The position numbers were made by a program, and so were the translations under genes. 64,000 nt of DNA from Microbacterium pullorum (GTDB lineage Bacteria > Actinomycetota > Actinomycetes > Actinomycetales > Microbacteriaceae), in contig NZ_JACSQP010000005.1 of the NCBI RefSeq assembly GCF_014836535.1, positions 248,001-312,000 of the forward strand, written 5' to 3'. Position 1 is the stretch's first letter. Every line of letters starts with the position of its first letter. This document shows, in pieces, positions 47,501 to 57,800 of the stretch. Under the pieces are notes generated by a model. It did not search any database. It was not told the origin of the DNA and was given only the letters and a program-made list of their open reading frames with translations.

Positions 47501-47532
47501 CGTGTGCCCCGCGACACGGCGCGGGGCACACG
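47501..47532. terminator. 12-bp stem next to the DAHP synthase stop
   Basis: CGTGTGCCCCGC (47501-47512) and GCGGGGCACACG (47521-47532) are exact complements around GACACGGC. It begins 7 bases past the minus-strand DAHP synthase stop. It has no U-tract, so it probably works as a GC-rich terminator. Confidence 0.75.
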
Positions 47533-47539
47533 GTGAGGG

Positions 47540-48877
47540 TCAGCGCTTCTCGAGCTCCTCGGCCACGAGGAACGCCAGCTCCAGGCTCTGCATGTGGTTC
47601 AGGCGCGGGTCGCACAGCGACTCGTAGCGCGTGGCGAGGGTGGCCTCGTCGATCTTCTCCGACCCGCCCAGGCACTCGGTCACGTCGTCGCCGGTGAGCT
47701 CGACGTGGATGCCGCCGGGGAAGGTGCCGACGGCCCGGTGCGCCTCGAAGAAGCCACGCACCTCGTCGACGACGTCGTCGAAGCGACGCGTCTTGTAGCC
47801 GGTGGGCGTGGTGATGCCGTTGCCGTGCATCGGGTCGGTGACCCACAGCGGGGTCGCTCCGGAGTCCTTGACGGCCGCCAGCAGCGGCGGCAGCGCGTCG
47901 CGGATCTTGCCCGCCCCCATGCGGGTGATGAAGGTGAGCCGGCCGGGCTCGCGGTCGGGGTCGAGCTTGTCGATGAGCGCCAGCGCGGTGTCGGGCGACG
48001 TCGAGGGGCCGAGCTTCACGCCGATGGGGTTGCGGATCTTGGAGAAATAGTCGATGTGCGCGCCGTCGAGGTCGCGCGTGCGCTCCCCCACCCACAGGAA
48101 GTGCGCCGACGTGTTGTAGGGCGTGCCGGTGCGCGAATCGATGCGCGTCATCGGCCGCTCGTAGTCCATGAGCAGGCCCTCGTGGCCGGTGTAGAACTCC
48201 ACCCGGCGCAGCTCGTCGAAGTCTGCGCCCGCGGCCTCCATGAACTTGATGGCCCGGTCGATCTCGCCCGCCAGGCGTTCGTAGCGCTGGTTGGCCGGGT
48301 TCGAGGCGAACCCCTTGTTCCAGCTGTGCACCTCACGCAGATCCGCGAAGCCACCCTGGGTGAACGCACGGATGAGATTCAGGGTGGATGCCGCCGTGTG
48401 GTAGCCCTTCAGCAGCCGCTGCGGGTCGGGCTGACGCGAACGCTCGGTGAAGTCGTAGCCGTTGACGATGTCGCCGCGGTAGGCCGGCAGCGTCACGTCC
48501 CCCCGCGTCTCGGTGTCACTGGAGCGGGGCTTGGCGAACTGCCCCGCCATGCGCCCCATCTTCACGACCGGCATCGAGGCGCCGTAGGTGAGCACGACGG
48601 CCATCTGCAGCACCGTCTTGATGCGGTTGCGGATCTGCTCGGCGGTCGCCCCGGCGAACGTCTCGGCGCAGTCCCCGCCCTGCAGCAGGAACGCCTGCCC
48701 GGATGCCGCGCGCGCGAGGCGCTCACGCAGGTTGTCCACCTCACCGGCGAACACCAGCGGTGGCATCGACGCGATCTCGGCGGACACGGCGGCGACGGCA
48801 TCCGCGTCGGTCCAGATCGGCTGCTGCTTGATGGGCAGGGCACGCCATGCGTCGAGGGGGTCGGTGTGCTGGAGCAT
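47540..48877 (-). CDS. Class II DAHP synthase (3-deoxy-7-phosphoheptulonate synthase)
   Basis: The 445-residue enzyme condenses phosphoenolpyruvate and erythrose 4-phosphate, the first step of aromatic amino acid synthesis. Class II features are QGGDCAETF near 75, KMGRMAGQFAKPRS, FITRMGAGKIRDALP, DPMHGNG and a C-terminal HVELTGDDVTECLGG. Two ATG codons stand in tandem; the second (48877) is 6 bases after TAGACT (complement of 48884-48889), the spacing of leaderless starts here, whereas the first is only 3 bases away. Its gene neighbour in M. tuberculosis is also aroG. Confidence 0.96.
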   Translation of the reverse strand: MLQHTDPLDAWRALPIKQQPIWTDADAVAAVSAEIASMPPLVFAGEVDNLRERLARAASGQAFLLQGGDCAETFAGATAEQIRNRIKTVLQMAVVLTYGASMPVVKMGRMAGQFAKPRSSDTETRGDVTLPAYRGDIVNGYDFTERSRQPDPQRLLKGYHTAASTLNLIRAFTQGGFADLREVHSWNKGFASNPANQRYERLAGEIDRAIKFMEAAGADFDELRRVEFYTGHEGLLMDYERPMTRIDSRTGTPYNTSAHFLWVGERTRDLDGAHIDYFSKIRNPIGVKLGPSTSPDTALALIDKLDPDREPGRLTFITRMGAGKIRDALPPLLAAVKDSGATPLWVTDPMHGNGITTPTGYKTRRFDDVVDEVRGFFEAHRAVGTFPGGIHVELTGDDVTECLGGSEKIDEATLATRYESLCDPRLNHMQSLELAFLVAEELEKR

Positions 48878-48940
48878 CATGCCAGTCTATCGACGGCGGG
48901 GGCCTCTCGGCGCCGCGTGACGGCGGGCGAGGCGGCGGCC

Positions 48941-49624
48941 TCAGGATGCCGCGGTGCGGTCTTTCACGGTCGAGGCGTAGACGTCGTCGTACCGCTGTTC
49001 ACCGAGGCGCTGCAGGGCCACCATGATCTCGTCGGTGACCGACCGCAGCACGTAGCGGTCGCTCTCCATGCCGCGGAAGCGGGAGAAATCCAGCGGCTCG
49101 CCGATGACCATGCCCACCCGCCCGACGCGCGGGATCGTGCGACCGATCGGCATGACGGCATCGGTGTCGACCATGACCACGGGCACGACCGGTACGTGCG
49201 CCTCCAGCGCCATGCGGGCGATGCCGGTGCGGCCGCGGTACAGCTTGCCGTCGGGGCTGCGGGTGCCCTCGGGGTAGATCCCCAGCAGGTCGCCCCGGCC
49301 GAGCACCTGCAGACCCGTGTTGAGCGATGCCTCGGACGCCTTGCCCCCGGTGCGGTCGATCGCGATCTGACCGGTGCCCTTCATGAACATGCGGGTCGCC
49401 CAGCCCTTGACGCCCTTGCCGGTGAAGTAATCGCTCTTCGCGAGGAACGACATGCGGCGGTCGATCATCAGCGGCAGGAACACCGAATCGCTCACCGACA
49501 GGTGGTTGCTCGCGAGGATCGCGGCTCCCTCGGTGGGGATGTTCGAACGGCCCACGATCCAGGGGCGGAAGATCGCCTTCACGATCGGTCCGACCACGAC
49601 GTACTTCATGAGCCAGTAGAACAC
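48941..49624 (-). CDS. 1-acyl-sn-glycerol-3-phosphate acyltransferase family protein
   Basis: The 227-residue membrane-associated acyltransferase has the catalytic HX4D in NHLSVSDSVFLP near 40, and the glycerol-phosphate motif IYPEGTRSPDG near 115. An N-terminal hydrophobic stretch anchors it. It probably makes phosphatidic acid or acylates another lipid; Rv2182c in the M. tuberculosis neighbourhood is a counterpart. The GTG start lies 2 bases after the stop of the glucokinase gene. Confidence 0.88.
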   Translation of the reverse strand: MFYWLMKYVVVGPIVKAIFRPWIVGRSNIPTEGAAILASNHLSVSDSVFLPLMIDRRMSFLAKSDYFTGKGVKGWATRMFMKGTGQIAIDRTGGKASEASLNTGLQVLGRGDLLGIYPEGTRSPDGKLYRGRTGIARMALEAHVPVVPVVMVDTDAVMPIGRTIPRVGRVGMVIGEPLDFSRFRGMESDRYVLRSVTDEIMVALQRLGEQRYDDVYASTVKDRTAAS

Positions 49625-49626
49625 CG

Positions 49627-50562
49627 TTACAGTCTCCTGCCGGCGAGGTCGGCGACGCCGATGAGACCCGCGTCGTTGCCGAGTTGCGCGATGGCGAACT
49701 CGGCGATGGGGCGGTCGCCGAAGCCGGGCAGCGCCGTCTCGTAGGCGAGGCGCACGGGCTCGAGCAGGGTCTCCCCCAGCTGCGCGACGCCACCGCCGAT
49801 GACGAAGACCTCGGGGTCGAGCACGGCCTGGAACCCGCCGCAGGCCTCACCGAGGGCGGTCGCCACCCGGCGCAGCGCCTCGACGGCGCCGGGGTCGTCG
49901 GCGAGGATCAGGCGCGAGATCGCCGGCCCGGGGATCTCCCCCTTCTCGGCGCGCACCTGCGCGAGGGCCGCGCCGATGCCGCCGTGGTCGGCGATGTCGT
50001 TCGCCTCACGCTGCAGGGCACGACCGGAGGCGTACTGCTCGAGGCATCCGTGCTGCCCGCAGCCGCACGGGCGTCCCTCGCGGGTGAAGCGGGTGTGGCC
50101 GAGTTCCGCGGCGATGCCGTGCCCGCCGTGGGCGAGCTCGCCGGCGGTGACGATCGCCCCGCCGACGCCCGTGCCGAGGGTGAGCATGACCATGTCGCCG
50201 ACACCTCGACCGGCACCGAAGCGGTATTCGCCCCAGCCGGCGGCGTTCGCGTCGTTCTCGATCGCGACGGGGCGGCCGATGCGGGATTCGAGATTCTCGC
50301 GCAGCGGCTCGTTTCGCCAGGCGATGTTGGGCGCGTGGATGACGACCGAGCGCGACTTGTCGATGAAGCCGGCGGCAGCGACGCCCACGGCGGCGATGTC
50401 ATGCGACTCGGCGAAGTGGCGGGCCATGTCGGCGACGGCATCCGCCAACTCTGCCGTGTCGACGGGGGTGTCCACGCGCAGCTTCTCGAGCACCCCACCG
50501 TCGTCGTCGACGACGCCTCCGGCGATCTTCGTCCCGCCGATATCGATTCCGACCTTGAGCAC
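49627..50562 (-). CDS. ROK-family glucokinase
   Basis: The 311-residue sugar kinase has the ATP loop DIGGTKIAGGVVDDDG at the N-terminus, ENDANAAGWGEYRFGAG, TLGTGVGGAIV and the ROK zinc motif in CGCGQHGCLEQYASG near 173. ENDAN holds the catalytic Asp. It probably phosphorylates glucose with ATP. The GTG at 50562 has GGAAGG 7 bases upstream. A TAGACT -10 box on the minus strand (complement of 50605-50610) gives a leader of about 35 bases. Confidence 0.92.
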   Translation of the reverse strand: MLKVGIDIGGTKIAGGVVDDDGGVLEKLRVDTPVDTAELADAVADMARHFAESHDIAAVGVAAAGFIDKSRSVVIHAPNIAWRNEPLRENLESRIGRPVAIENDANAAGWGEYRFGAGRGVGDMVMLTLGTGVGGAIVTAGELAHGGHGIAAELGHTRFTREGRPCGCGQHGCLEQYASGRALQREANDIADHGGIGAALAQVRAEKGEIPGPAISRLILADDPGAVEALRRVATALGEACGGFQAVLDPEVFVIGGGVAQLGETLLEPVRLAYETALPGFGDRPIAEFAIAQLGNDAGLIGVADLAGRRL

Positions 50563-50604
50563 GCGGCATCCTTCCCGCCGCTGCGAGGCGCAGGGCCGCA
50601 TCGA

Positions 50605-50658
50605 AGTCTAGTGCGACCTCTGCGACACCACGGGCGGGGACGCCGCGTTCGCTACACT
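50605..50658. promoter_or_regulatory. Divergent promoter region between glucokinase and acyl-CoA ligase genes
   Basis: TAGACT on the minus strand (complement of 50605-50610) points toward the glucokinase gene and TACACT on the plus strand (50653-50658) toward the acyl-CoA ligase gene. The latter would make a leader of about 45 bases that includes AAAGGAG at 50697-50703. The rest of the 146-base gap shows no repeat. Confidence 0.5.
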
Positions 50659-50708
50659 CGGTTTCGACGCAATAACCCGATTCCCCGTCCGGTACCAAAG
50701 GAGTTGCC

Positions 50709-52541
50709 GTGGTCCAATTCGAAGTGCCCGCGATCGTCCCCGCCGATCCGCAGGCGAACATCACCGACCTGCTGGCCTCGCGTGTCAAGCAGACCCCGAC
50801 TCTCGCACTGTTCGCCGTGCCCGACGGCTCGGGCGGGTGGCGCGACATCACCGCCGCCGACTTCGAGCGCGAGGTCATCCGCCTCGCCAAGGGGTTCGTC
50901 GCCGCCGGCATCGAGCCAGGCGACAAGGTGGGATTCCTCGCCCGCACGACCTACGAGTGGTCGCTGGTCGACTTCGCGCTGTTCTATGCCGGCGCGATCA
51001 TGGTGCCCGTCTACGAGACCAGCTCCCCGAAGCAGATCCAGTGGATCCTCTCCGACTCGGGGGCCATCGCGTGCCTCGTCGAGTCGGCGGAGCACGTCGA
51101 CCGCCTCGCCGAGGTGCGAGACGAGGTCCCGCTCGTGCGGAAGACCTGGTCGATGGCCGCAGGTGACCTCGACACGCTTCGCGCCGACGGCGCATCGGTG
51201 TCGGACGAGGAGATCCAGCGCCGCCGCAACCTCGCGATCGGCGCCGACATCGCCACACTCATCTACACGTCGGGGTCGACCGGCCGCCCGAAGGGATGCG
51301 TGCTCACGCACAGCAACTTCGTCGAGCTGTGCCGCAACTCCGCCAAGGCACTGAGCGAGGTCGTGGCGACGCCGGGCGCCTCGACGCTGCTGTTCATCAC
51401 GACGGCGCACGTGTTCGCGCGGTTCATCTCGATCCTCAACGTGCACGGGGGTGTGAAGACCGGGCACGAGCCCGACACGCGACAGCTGCTGCCGGCACTG
51501 GGAAGCTTCAAGCCCACCTACCTGCTGGCTGTGCCGCGCGTGTTCGAGAAGGTCTACAACTCCGCAGAGCAGAAGGCCGAGGCCGGGGGCAAGGGCAAGA
51601 TCTTCCGCGCCGCCGCGCACGCCGCGGTCGAGCACTCCACGCTGCTGCAGGACGGCAAGAAGGTGCCCCTCGGGCTGAAGCTCAAGTTCCGACTGTTCGA
51701 CAGGCTCGTCTACAGCAAGCTGCGCACCGCCATGGGCGGCAACGTCCAGTACGCCGTCTCGGGCTCCGCACCGCTCGGTCCCCGGCTCGGCCACTTCTTC
51801 CACAGCCTGGGGGTGACGATCCTCGAGGGCTACGGCCTCACCGAGACGACGGCCCCGGCGACGGTCAACCTCGCCACCAAGTCGAAGATCGGCACCGTCG
51901 GTCCCGTGCTGCCGGGTGTCGGCATCCGTCTCGGTGAAGACGGCGAGATCGAGGTGCGCGGCATCAACGTGTTCAAGGAGTACTGGCGCAATCCCGAGGC
52001 CACCGCCGAGGCGTTCAACGACGGCTGGTTCCGCACCGGCGACATCGGGTCGTTCGACAGCGAGGGCTTCCTCACGATCACCGGTCGCAAGAAGGAGATC
52101 CTCGTCACCGCCGGCGGCAAGAACGTCGCCCCCGCGGCGCTGGAGGACCCCATCCGCGCGAACCCGATCGTCGGTCAGGTCGTCGTCGTCGGCGACCAGA
52201 AGCCGTTCATCGCGGCGCTCGTCACGCTCGACTCCGAGATGCTGCCCACGTGGCTCGCGAACAACGACATGCCCGCGGATCTCTCACTCAGCGACGCCGC
52301 GAAGGACCCGAGGGTGCGTGCCGAGGTGCAGAAGGCGATCGACACCGCGAACGCCGCCGTGTCGCGGGCGGAATCCATCCGCAAGTTCACGATCCTGAGC
52401 ACGGAGTGGACCGAGGCCAGCGGTCACCTGACGCCGAAGATGTCGATCAAGCGCAACGTCATCCTCAGCGACTTCGCGGTGCACGTCGACGAGCTGTACT
52501 CGGTTCCCGTGACGACGACGAACGTCCCGCTGGGCGGCTGA
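50709..52541 (+). CDS. Long-chain acyl-CoA ligase (AMP-forming)
   Basis: The 610-residue adenylating enzyme has the AMP-binding P-loop YTSGSTGRPKG near 190, the motif YGLTETTAP near 382, GWFRTGDIG near 440 and the catalytic Lys region in GRKKEILVTAGGKNVAP near 470. It activates a fatty acid via acyl-adenylate and forms the CoA thioester. FadD15 occupies the same place in the M. tuberculosis order. AAAGGAG lies 5 bases before the GTG. A strong terminator follows. Confidence 0.93.
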   Translation: MVQFEVPAIVPADPQANITDLLASRVKQTPTLALFAVPDGSGGWRDITAADFEREVIRLAKGFVAAGIEPGDKVGFLARTTYEWSLVDFALFYAGAIMVPVYETSSPKQIQWILSDSGAIACLVESAEHVDRLAEVRDEVPLVRKTWSMAAGDLDTLRADGASVSDEEIQRRRNLAIGADIATLIYTSGSTGRPKGCVLTHSNFVELCRNSAKALSEVVATPGASTLLFITTAHVFARFISILNVHGGVKTGHEPDTRQLLPALGSFKPTYLLAVPRVFEKVYNSAEQKAEAGGKGKIFRAAAHAAVEHSTLLQDGKKVPLGLKLKFRLFDRLVYSKLRTAMGGNVQYAVSGSAPLGPRLGHFFHSLGVTILEGYGLTETTAPATVNLATKSKIGTVGPVLPGVGIRLGEDGEIEVRGINVFKEYWRNPEATAEAFNDGWFRTGDIGSFDSEGFLTITGRKKEILVTAGGKNVAPAALEDPIRANPIVGQVVVVGDQKPFIAALVTLDSEMLPTWLANNDMPADLSLSDAAKDPRVRAEVQKAIDTANAAVSRAESIRKFTILSTEWTEASGHLTPKMSIKRNVILSDFAVHVDELYSVPVTTTNVPLGG

Positions 52542-52556
52542 CCCCTCCCCCGCACG

Positions 52557-52590
52557 CCGAAGGCCCGGAGCTCCCGCTCCGGGCCTTCGG
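52557..52590. terminator. Perfect 15-bp stem, 4-base loop
   Basis: The arms CCGAAGGCCCGGAGC and GCTCCGGGCCTTCGG pair fully around TCCC, starting 15 bases past the acyl-CoA ligase stop. With element D further on, it separates that gene from the convergent peptide deformylase gene. Confidence 0.88.
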
Positions 52591-52615
52591 TCGTCACGGC
52601 CCACCCCACGCACGG

Positions 52616-52682
52616 TGAGACGAATGCGGACGGACGAGACCGTGGGTGACACCCAGGGTCTCGGCCGTCGGTATTCGTCTCA
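52616..52682. repeat. 67-bp near-perfect palindrome (element D)
   Basis: Arms TGAGACGAAT (52616-52625) and ATTCGTCTCA (52673-52682) pair perfectly and complementarity continues to the single central A at 52649: 29 of 33 positions are Watson-Crick pairs, one is G-T and three are mismatches. The inner arms contain CGAGACC and GGTCTCG. It lies 28 bases before the end of the deformylase gene (minus strand) in a 169-base gap, and no gene crosses it convincingly. Confidence 0.85.
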
Positions 52683-52710
52683 GCGCCGCGGGCGGGCGGG
52701 GGCGCGGGCG

Positions 52711-53202
52711 TCAGAACCAGGCGGACTCGCGCACTTCGCGCATCGCGGTGCGACGGTCCTCGGGCGAGAGGCGATCGAGGAACAGCCGGCCCTCGAGGTG
52801 ATCGGTCTCGTGCTGCAGCGCCTGCGCGAGCAGGCCGTCACCTTCGAGCACGATCTGGTTGCCGTCCAGGTCCATGCCGATGACCTTCGCGTGCGGATGC
52901 CGGATGGCGTCGTGCCAGAGGCCGGGAACCGACAGGCATCCCTCCCCCATCGGCACCGGGTCACCCGAGACCTCCACCAGCTGCGGGTTGAGGATGTAGC
53001 CGACGTCGCCGTCGATGTTGTAGCTGAAGGCGCGCACACCGACACCGATCTGGTTGGCGGCGACGCCGGCGCGACCGGGCAGCTCCACCGTGTCGAGCAG
53101 GTCGCGCACGAGCGCGCGCACCCCGTCGTCGATCTCGACGATGGGGGCACAGACCGACCGCAGCACGGGGTCGCCGAAGAGGCGGATGTCGCGGACGCTC
53201 AT
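52711..53202 (-). CDS. def: Peptide deformylase
   Basis: The 163-residue metalloenzyme removes the formyl group from nascent proteins. Motif 1 is [10 protein letters not shown] near 45, motif 2 EGCLSVPG near 92 with the metal Cys, and motif 3 QHETDHLEG near 132 with the HExxDH metal site. The ATG at 53202 shares one base with the stop of the upstream MinD-like gene (TGATG), which implies coupled translation. Confidence 0.95.
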   Translation of the reverse strand: MSVRDIRLFGDPVLRSVCAPIVEIDDGVRALVRDLLDTVELPGRAGVAANQIGVGVRAFSYNIDGDVGYILNPQLVEVSGDPVPMGEGCLSVPGLWHDAIRHPHAKVIGMDLDGNQIVLEGDGLLAQALQHETDHLEGRLFLDRLSPEDRRTAMREVRESAWF

Positions 53203-54797
53203 CAGGCCACCGATGCCTGGCTGCGCAGCCGCTCGACGACCATGGCCGCCAGCTCACGCGCCGCCTGACGCGTCTCGGGCTGGAGCTCACGGAACGAGAT
53301 CGCACTGCCGGTGGCGATGTGCGGGTCGTACGGCATGCGCACGACGGCGCGCACGCGCGTCTTGAAGTGCGCCTCGAGTTCCTCCGGGCGCACCAGCGGT
53401 GCACCGGGACGACTCGTGTTGAGCACGACGACGGCGTTGTGGGCCTTGTCGGCGTAGCCGTTGGACTCGAGCCACGTGAGGGTCTCGGATGCCAGTCGCG
53501 CCTCGTCGACGCTGAGACCGGTGACGACGACCAGCTCGTCGGCGAGCTCGAGGGTCGCCCCCATGACGGAGTGCACGATGCCGGTGCCGGTGTCGGTGAG
53601 GACCACCGAGTAGTAATGCGCGGCGAGCTGCGCGACGTCGCGGTAGTCCTCGTCGCTGAACGCCTCGGACACGTGCGGATCGGCGTCGGACGCGAGCACG
53701 TCCAGGCGGGTCTCGTCGCGCGCGACGATGGCCGACAGGTCGTGGTAGCCGGAGATCTCACCGCGGCGACGCACGAGGTCGCGCACGGTCTTGCCGCTGA
53801 CACGGCCGATGCGCTCGGCGAGCGTGCCGCGGTCGGGGTTCGCGTCGACGGCGATGACGCGATCGTCACGGGCGTCGGCCAGCGCCATGCCCAGCAGCGT
53901 CGTGATCGTCGTCTTTCCGACGCCGCCCTTGCGCGAGAGCACCGGCACGAACTTGGCATTGCCGCTGAGCGGTGCCGCGATGCGACGGTCCAGCGACTTG
54001 CGCTCGCGGGCGCGGCGGTTGTCGCCGAGGTTGATGCGGCGTCCCGTGACCGTGTACACGAAGTGCTGCCATGCCCCTTCGGGCTCGGGCTTGACGACGT
54101 GGTGGGGATCGAGAAGGCGGTCGGCGGTGAGCAGGTCGGCCGTCTCTCGTCCCGACTCGAAGTCGTCCAGGCGGCGCGGAGCGAGCTCTCCCCCCTGCGT
54201 GCGACCGCGCTCGGTCGCGCGAGGGTGCAGATCGGCGACGGCGGGCGCGGTGCGGGCAGGGTCGGTGACGGGAGCGGTGCGGGCAGGGTCGGTGACGGGA
54301 GCGGTGCGCGCCGTGCCGGTGACGGGAGCGGCGGGCGACGCGGGCGTCGGCTCGTCGACCGGATCGCCGGCCCCGGGCGCGGCGGGCGCGATCTGGTCGT
54401 GCGCGGCGGGGACAGCGGCATCGGCCGGCTGCTCGTCGTCGTGGGGCATGTCTGCGACCTCCTCCGCGAACTCCTCACCGTGAGCCAGTTCGCCGGTGAG
54501 GTGGGGCACCTCACCGGTCTCATCATCCACGGTGACGTCCTCGGCGGCCACGACCTCCACGATCCCGGTGGACGCGGCGAAGCCGAGCGGCACGAAATCC
54601 TCGCCGACGACGCCGTCATCGACGGCCTCATCGTGCGCATCGTCATCGTCCTCGGACGCCAACGGAGGCAGGGCGACGTCGACCTGAGCGGTCGCACCAC
54701 CGAGGATGCCGATGCCGGTCGTGTCGAGGCTTCCGCCGTCAGCGAGCACGCCGTTTTCGGGCTCGTCGTTGGTCGGTTCGTTGCGATCGGGCGTCAC
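53202..54797 (-). CDS. MinD/ParA-like ATPase with long disordered N-terminus
   Basis: The 531-residue protein has an acidic, Ala/Pro/Glu-rich N-terminal region of about 230 residues with a 9-residue tandem repeat (ARTAPVTDP). A SIMIBI ATPase domain follows, with the deviant Walker [17 protein letters not shown] near 290, [14 protein letters not shown] and [12 protein letters not shown]. It resembles the MinD-like ATPases of actinobacteria found with type VII secretion or septum genes. The partner here is not evident. GTG at 54797 has GGTGGAG about 8 bases upstream; a GTG 3 codons earlier is the alternative. Confidence 0.8.
   Translation of the reverse strand: MTPDRNEPTNDEPENGVLADGGSLDTTGIGILGGATAQVDVALPPLASEDDDDAHDEAVDDGVVGEDFVPLGFAASTGIVEVVAAEDVTVDDETGEVPHLTGELAHGEEFAEEVADMPHDDEQPADAAVPAAHDQIAPAAPGAGDPVDEPTPASPAAPVTGTARTAPVTDPARTAPVTDPARTAPAVADLHPRATERGRTQGGELAPRRLDDFESGRETADLLTADRLLDPHHVVKPEPEGAWQHFVYTVTGRRINLGDNRRARERKSLDRRIAAPLSGNAKFVPVLSRKGGVGKTTITTLLGMALADARDDRVIAVDANPDRGTLAERIGRVSGKTVRDLVRRRGEISGYHDLSAIVARDETRLDVLASDADPHVSEAFSDEDYRDVAQLAAHYYSVVLTDTGTGIVHSVMGATLELADELVVVTGLSVDEARLASETLTWLESNGYADKAHNAVVVLNTSRPGAPLVRPEELEAHFKTRVRAVVRMPYDPHIATGSAISFRELQPETRQAARELAAMVVERLRSQASVA
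54247..54327. repeat. Three 27-bp tandem repeats in the MinD-like gene
   Basis: Two exact copies of a 27-base unit starting GCGGTGCGGGCAGGG (54247-54273 and 54274-54300) are followed by a diverged third (54301-54327). The unit encodes nine residues, so changes in copy number keep the reading frame and vary only the disordered linker. Confidence 0.8.
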
Positions 54798-54846
54798 AGG
54801 GTTCACTCCACCTAGGTTCCGGGCGCCGCGCGCCCATCCCTTCAGG

Positions 54847-57800
54847 CTACTCGGAGGGGCGCACGACGGCCAAAAGGTCGCCGGCCTCCACCTGCTGCGT
54901 GCCCGTCACCGCGAGCCGCTCGACGACGCCGTCCACGGGTGAGGTGATGGCCGCCTCCATCTTCATGGCCTCGATCGACGCGACCGGCTGCCCGGCGGTG
55001 ACGGTGTCGCCCACCCCGATCTTGACGGTCACGACTCCCGAGAACGGGGCCGCCACCTGGCCGGGCTTGGAGGTGTCGGCCTTCTCCGCCTGACGGTGCG
55101 CGACGTCGATCGCACAGTCGCGCACGAACACCGGCCGCAGCTGACCGTTGAGGGTCGTCATGACGGTGCGCATGCCCTTGTCGTCGGCCTCGCCGATCGC
55201 CTCGAGCCCGACATACAGCTGCACGCCCCGCTCGATCTCGACGACGTGCTCGGTGCCTGACGCGAGGCCGTAGAGGTAGTCGACGGTGTCGAGCACGCTC
55301 AGGTCGCCGTAGGTGTCGCGCACCTCCTGGAAAGCGCGCGTGGGGGCGGGGAAGAGCAGATGGTTGAGCGTGCGACGGCGGGTCGGGGAATCGGCCTCGA
55401 GAGCGGCGGCATCCGCGCCCGACAGGTCTGTCACCCCGACACGCACCTCGCGGCCCTGCAGCACCTTCGTGCGGAAGGGTTCGGGCCAGCCACCGGGCAG
55501 ATCGCCCAGCTCGCCCGCCATGAAGCCGACGACCGAATCGGGCACATCGTACTTGTGGGGGTTGGCCTCGAAGTCGGCGGGGTCGGCCTTGACCGCCGCG
55601 AGGTGCAGGGCCAGGTCGCCCACGACCTTCGACGACGGCGTCACCTTGGGCACGCGGCCGAGGATGGCATCCGCCGCGGCGTACATGTCCTCGATGAGCT
55701 CGAAGTCGTCGGCCAGGCCCAGCGCGATCGCCTGCTGACGCAGGTTCGACAGCTGCCCACCGGGGATCTCGTGCCGGTAGACGCGTCCGGTGGGGCCGGG
55801 CAGGCCCGACTCGAACGGACGGTACAGCGCCCGCACCGCCTCCCAGTAGGGCTCCAGGTCCGACACCGCGGAGAGATCGAGGCCGGTGTCGCGGTCGGTG
55901 TGGGCCATTGCCGCCACCAGCGCCGACAGCGACGGCTGGCTCGTGGTGCCCGACATCGGCGCGGCCGCGGCATCCACGGCGTCCGCCCCGGCGGCGCTGG
56001 CCGCCAGCAGGGTCGCCAGCTGCCCGCCCGCGGTGTCGTGCGTGTGCACGTGCACCGGCAGGTCGAACCGATCGCGCAACGCCGAGACGAGACGCGCGGC
56101 GGCGGCGGGGCGCAACAGCCCTGCCATGTCCTTGATGGCGAGGACATGCGCGCCGGCATCGACCATCTGCTCGGCCAGGCGCAGGTAGTAGTCCAGCGTG
56201 TACAGGTCTTCGGCGGGGTTCAGCAGGTCGCCGGTGTAGCACAGCGCCACCTCGGCGACGGCGGTGCCGGTACCCAGCACCGCGTCGATCGCGGGGCGCA
56301 TCTGCGACACGTCGTTGAGTGCGTCGAAGATGCGGAAGATGTCAACACCCGATGCCGCGGCCTCGCGCACGAACGCATCGGTGACCTGCGTCGGGTAGGG
56401 GGTGTAGCCGACGGTGTTGCGCCCGCGCAGCAGCATCTGGATCGCGACGTTGGGAAGCGCCGTGCGGAGGGAATCCAGGCGCTCCCACGGGTCCTCGCCG
56501 AGGAAGCGCAGCGCGACGTCGTAGGTCGCGCCACCCCACGCCTCGACCGACAGCAGCTGCGGTGTCAGGCGCGCGACGTACGGGGCGACGGTGACGAGGT
56601 CCTTCGTGCGCACGCGGGTGGCCAGCAGCGACTGGTGGGCGTCGCGGAAGGTGGTCTCGGTGACGGCGAGGGCGGTCTGCTCGCGCAGCGCCCGGGCGAA
56701 GCCGACGGGGCCGAGCTGCTGCAGCCGCTGGCGCGAACCGGCCGGCGGCGCGGCGCTGAGGTCGATCTCGGGCAGCTTCGATGCCGGGTCGACCGTGACC
56801 GGGTTGTCGCCGTTCGGGCGGTTGACGGTCGTGTCGGCCAGCCAGCCGAGGATCTTCGAGCCGCGGTCCTTGGACTCGCGGCCGCTGGCGAGTTCGGGAC
56901 GCTCGTCGATGAACGCAGTCGACAGGTCGCCCGCGACGAACGCCGGGTCGTCGAGCACCTTCTGCAGGAACGGGATGTTGGTGGAGACGCCGCGGATGCG
57001 GAACTCCGCCAGCGCACGGCGGGAGCGCACGACCGCCGCCTCGAAGTCCCGACCGCGGCAGGTGAGCTTGGCGAGCATCGAGTCGAAATGCGGACTGATC
57101 TGCGAGCCCGCAGCCGTCGTGCCGCCGTCGAGGCGGATGCCGGCGCCGCCGGGCGAGCGGTAGGTGGTGATCTTGCCGGTGTCGGGACGGAACCCCTGCG
57201 AGGGGTCCTCCGTGGTGATGCGGCACTGCAGCGCCGCACCGCGCAGGTGGATGTTCTCCTGCTGCAGCCCGAGGTCCTCGAGGGTCTCCCCCGCGGCGAT
57301 GCGCATCTGCGACTGCACGAGGTCGACGTCGGTGACCTCCTCGGTGACGGTGTGCTCCACCTGGATGCGCGGGTTCATCTCGATGAACACGACCTCGCCG
57401 GTGCGGGGCCCGGCCGTCTCGAGGAGGAACTCCACCGTGCCGGCGTTCTGGTAGCCGATCGACTCGGCGAAGGCCACGGCGTACCTGTGCAGCGCGTCAC
57501 GCAGCTCGTCGTCGAGGTTCGGCGCCGGGGCGATCTCGACCACCTTCTGGTGGCGGCGCTGCACCGAGCAGTCCCGCTCGAACAGGTGCACGGTGTGCCC
57601 CGCCGTGTCGGCGAGGATCTGCACCTCGATGTGGCGCGGGCGCTGCACGGCCTGCTCGAGGAACACGCGGGCGTCGCCGAACGCGCTGGCGGCTTCGCGC
57701 ATGGCCTCGGCCAGCGCCGGAGCGAGCTCTTCGGGGCGCTCGACGCGCCGCATGCCGCGCCCGCCGCCGCCGGCGACGGCCTTGACGAAGATCGGGAAGC

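Noticed and set aside
52284..52652. 122-residue open frame across the acyl-CoA ligase end and palindrome D
   Set aside because: It is mostly antisense to the ligase gene and rich in Arg, Asp and His, with no start signals.
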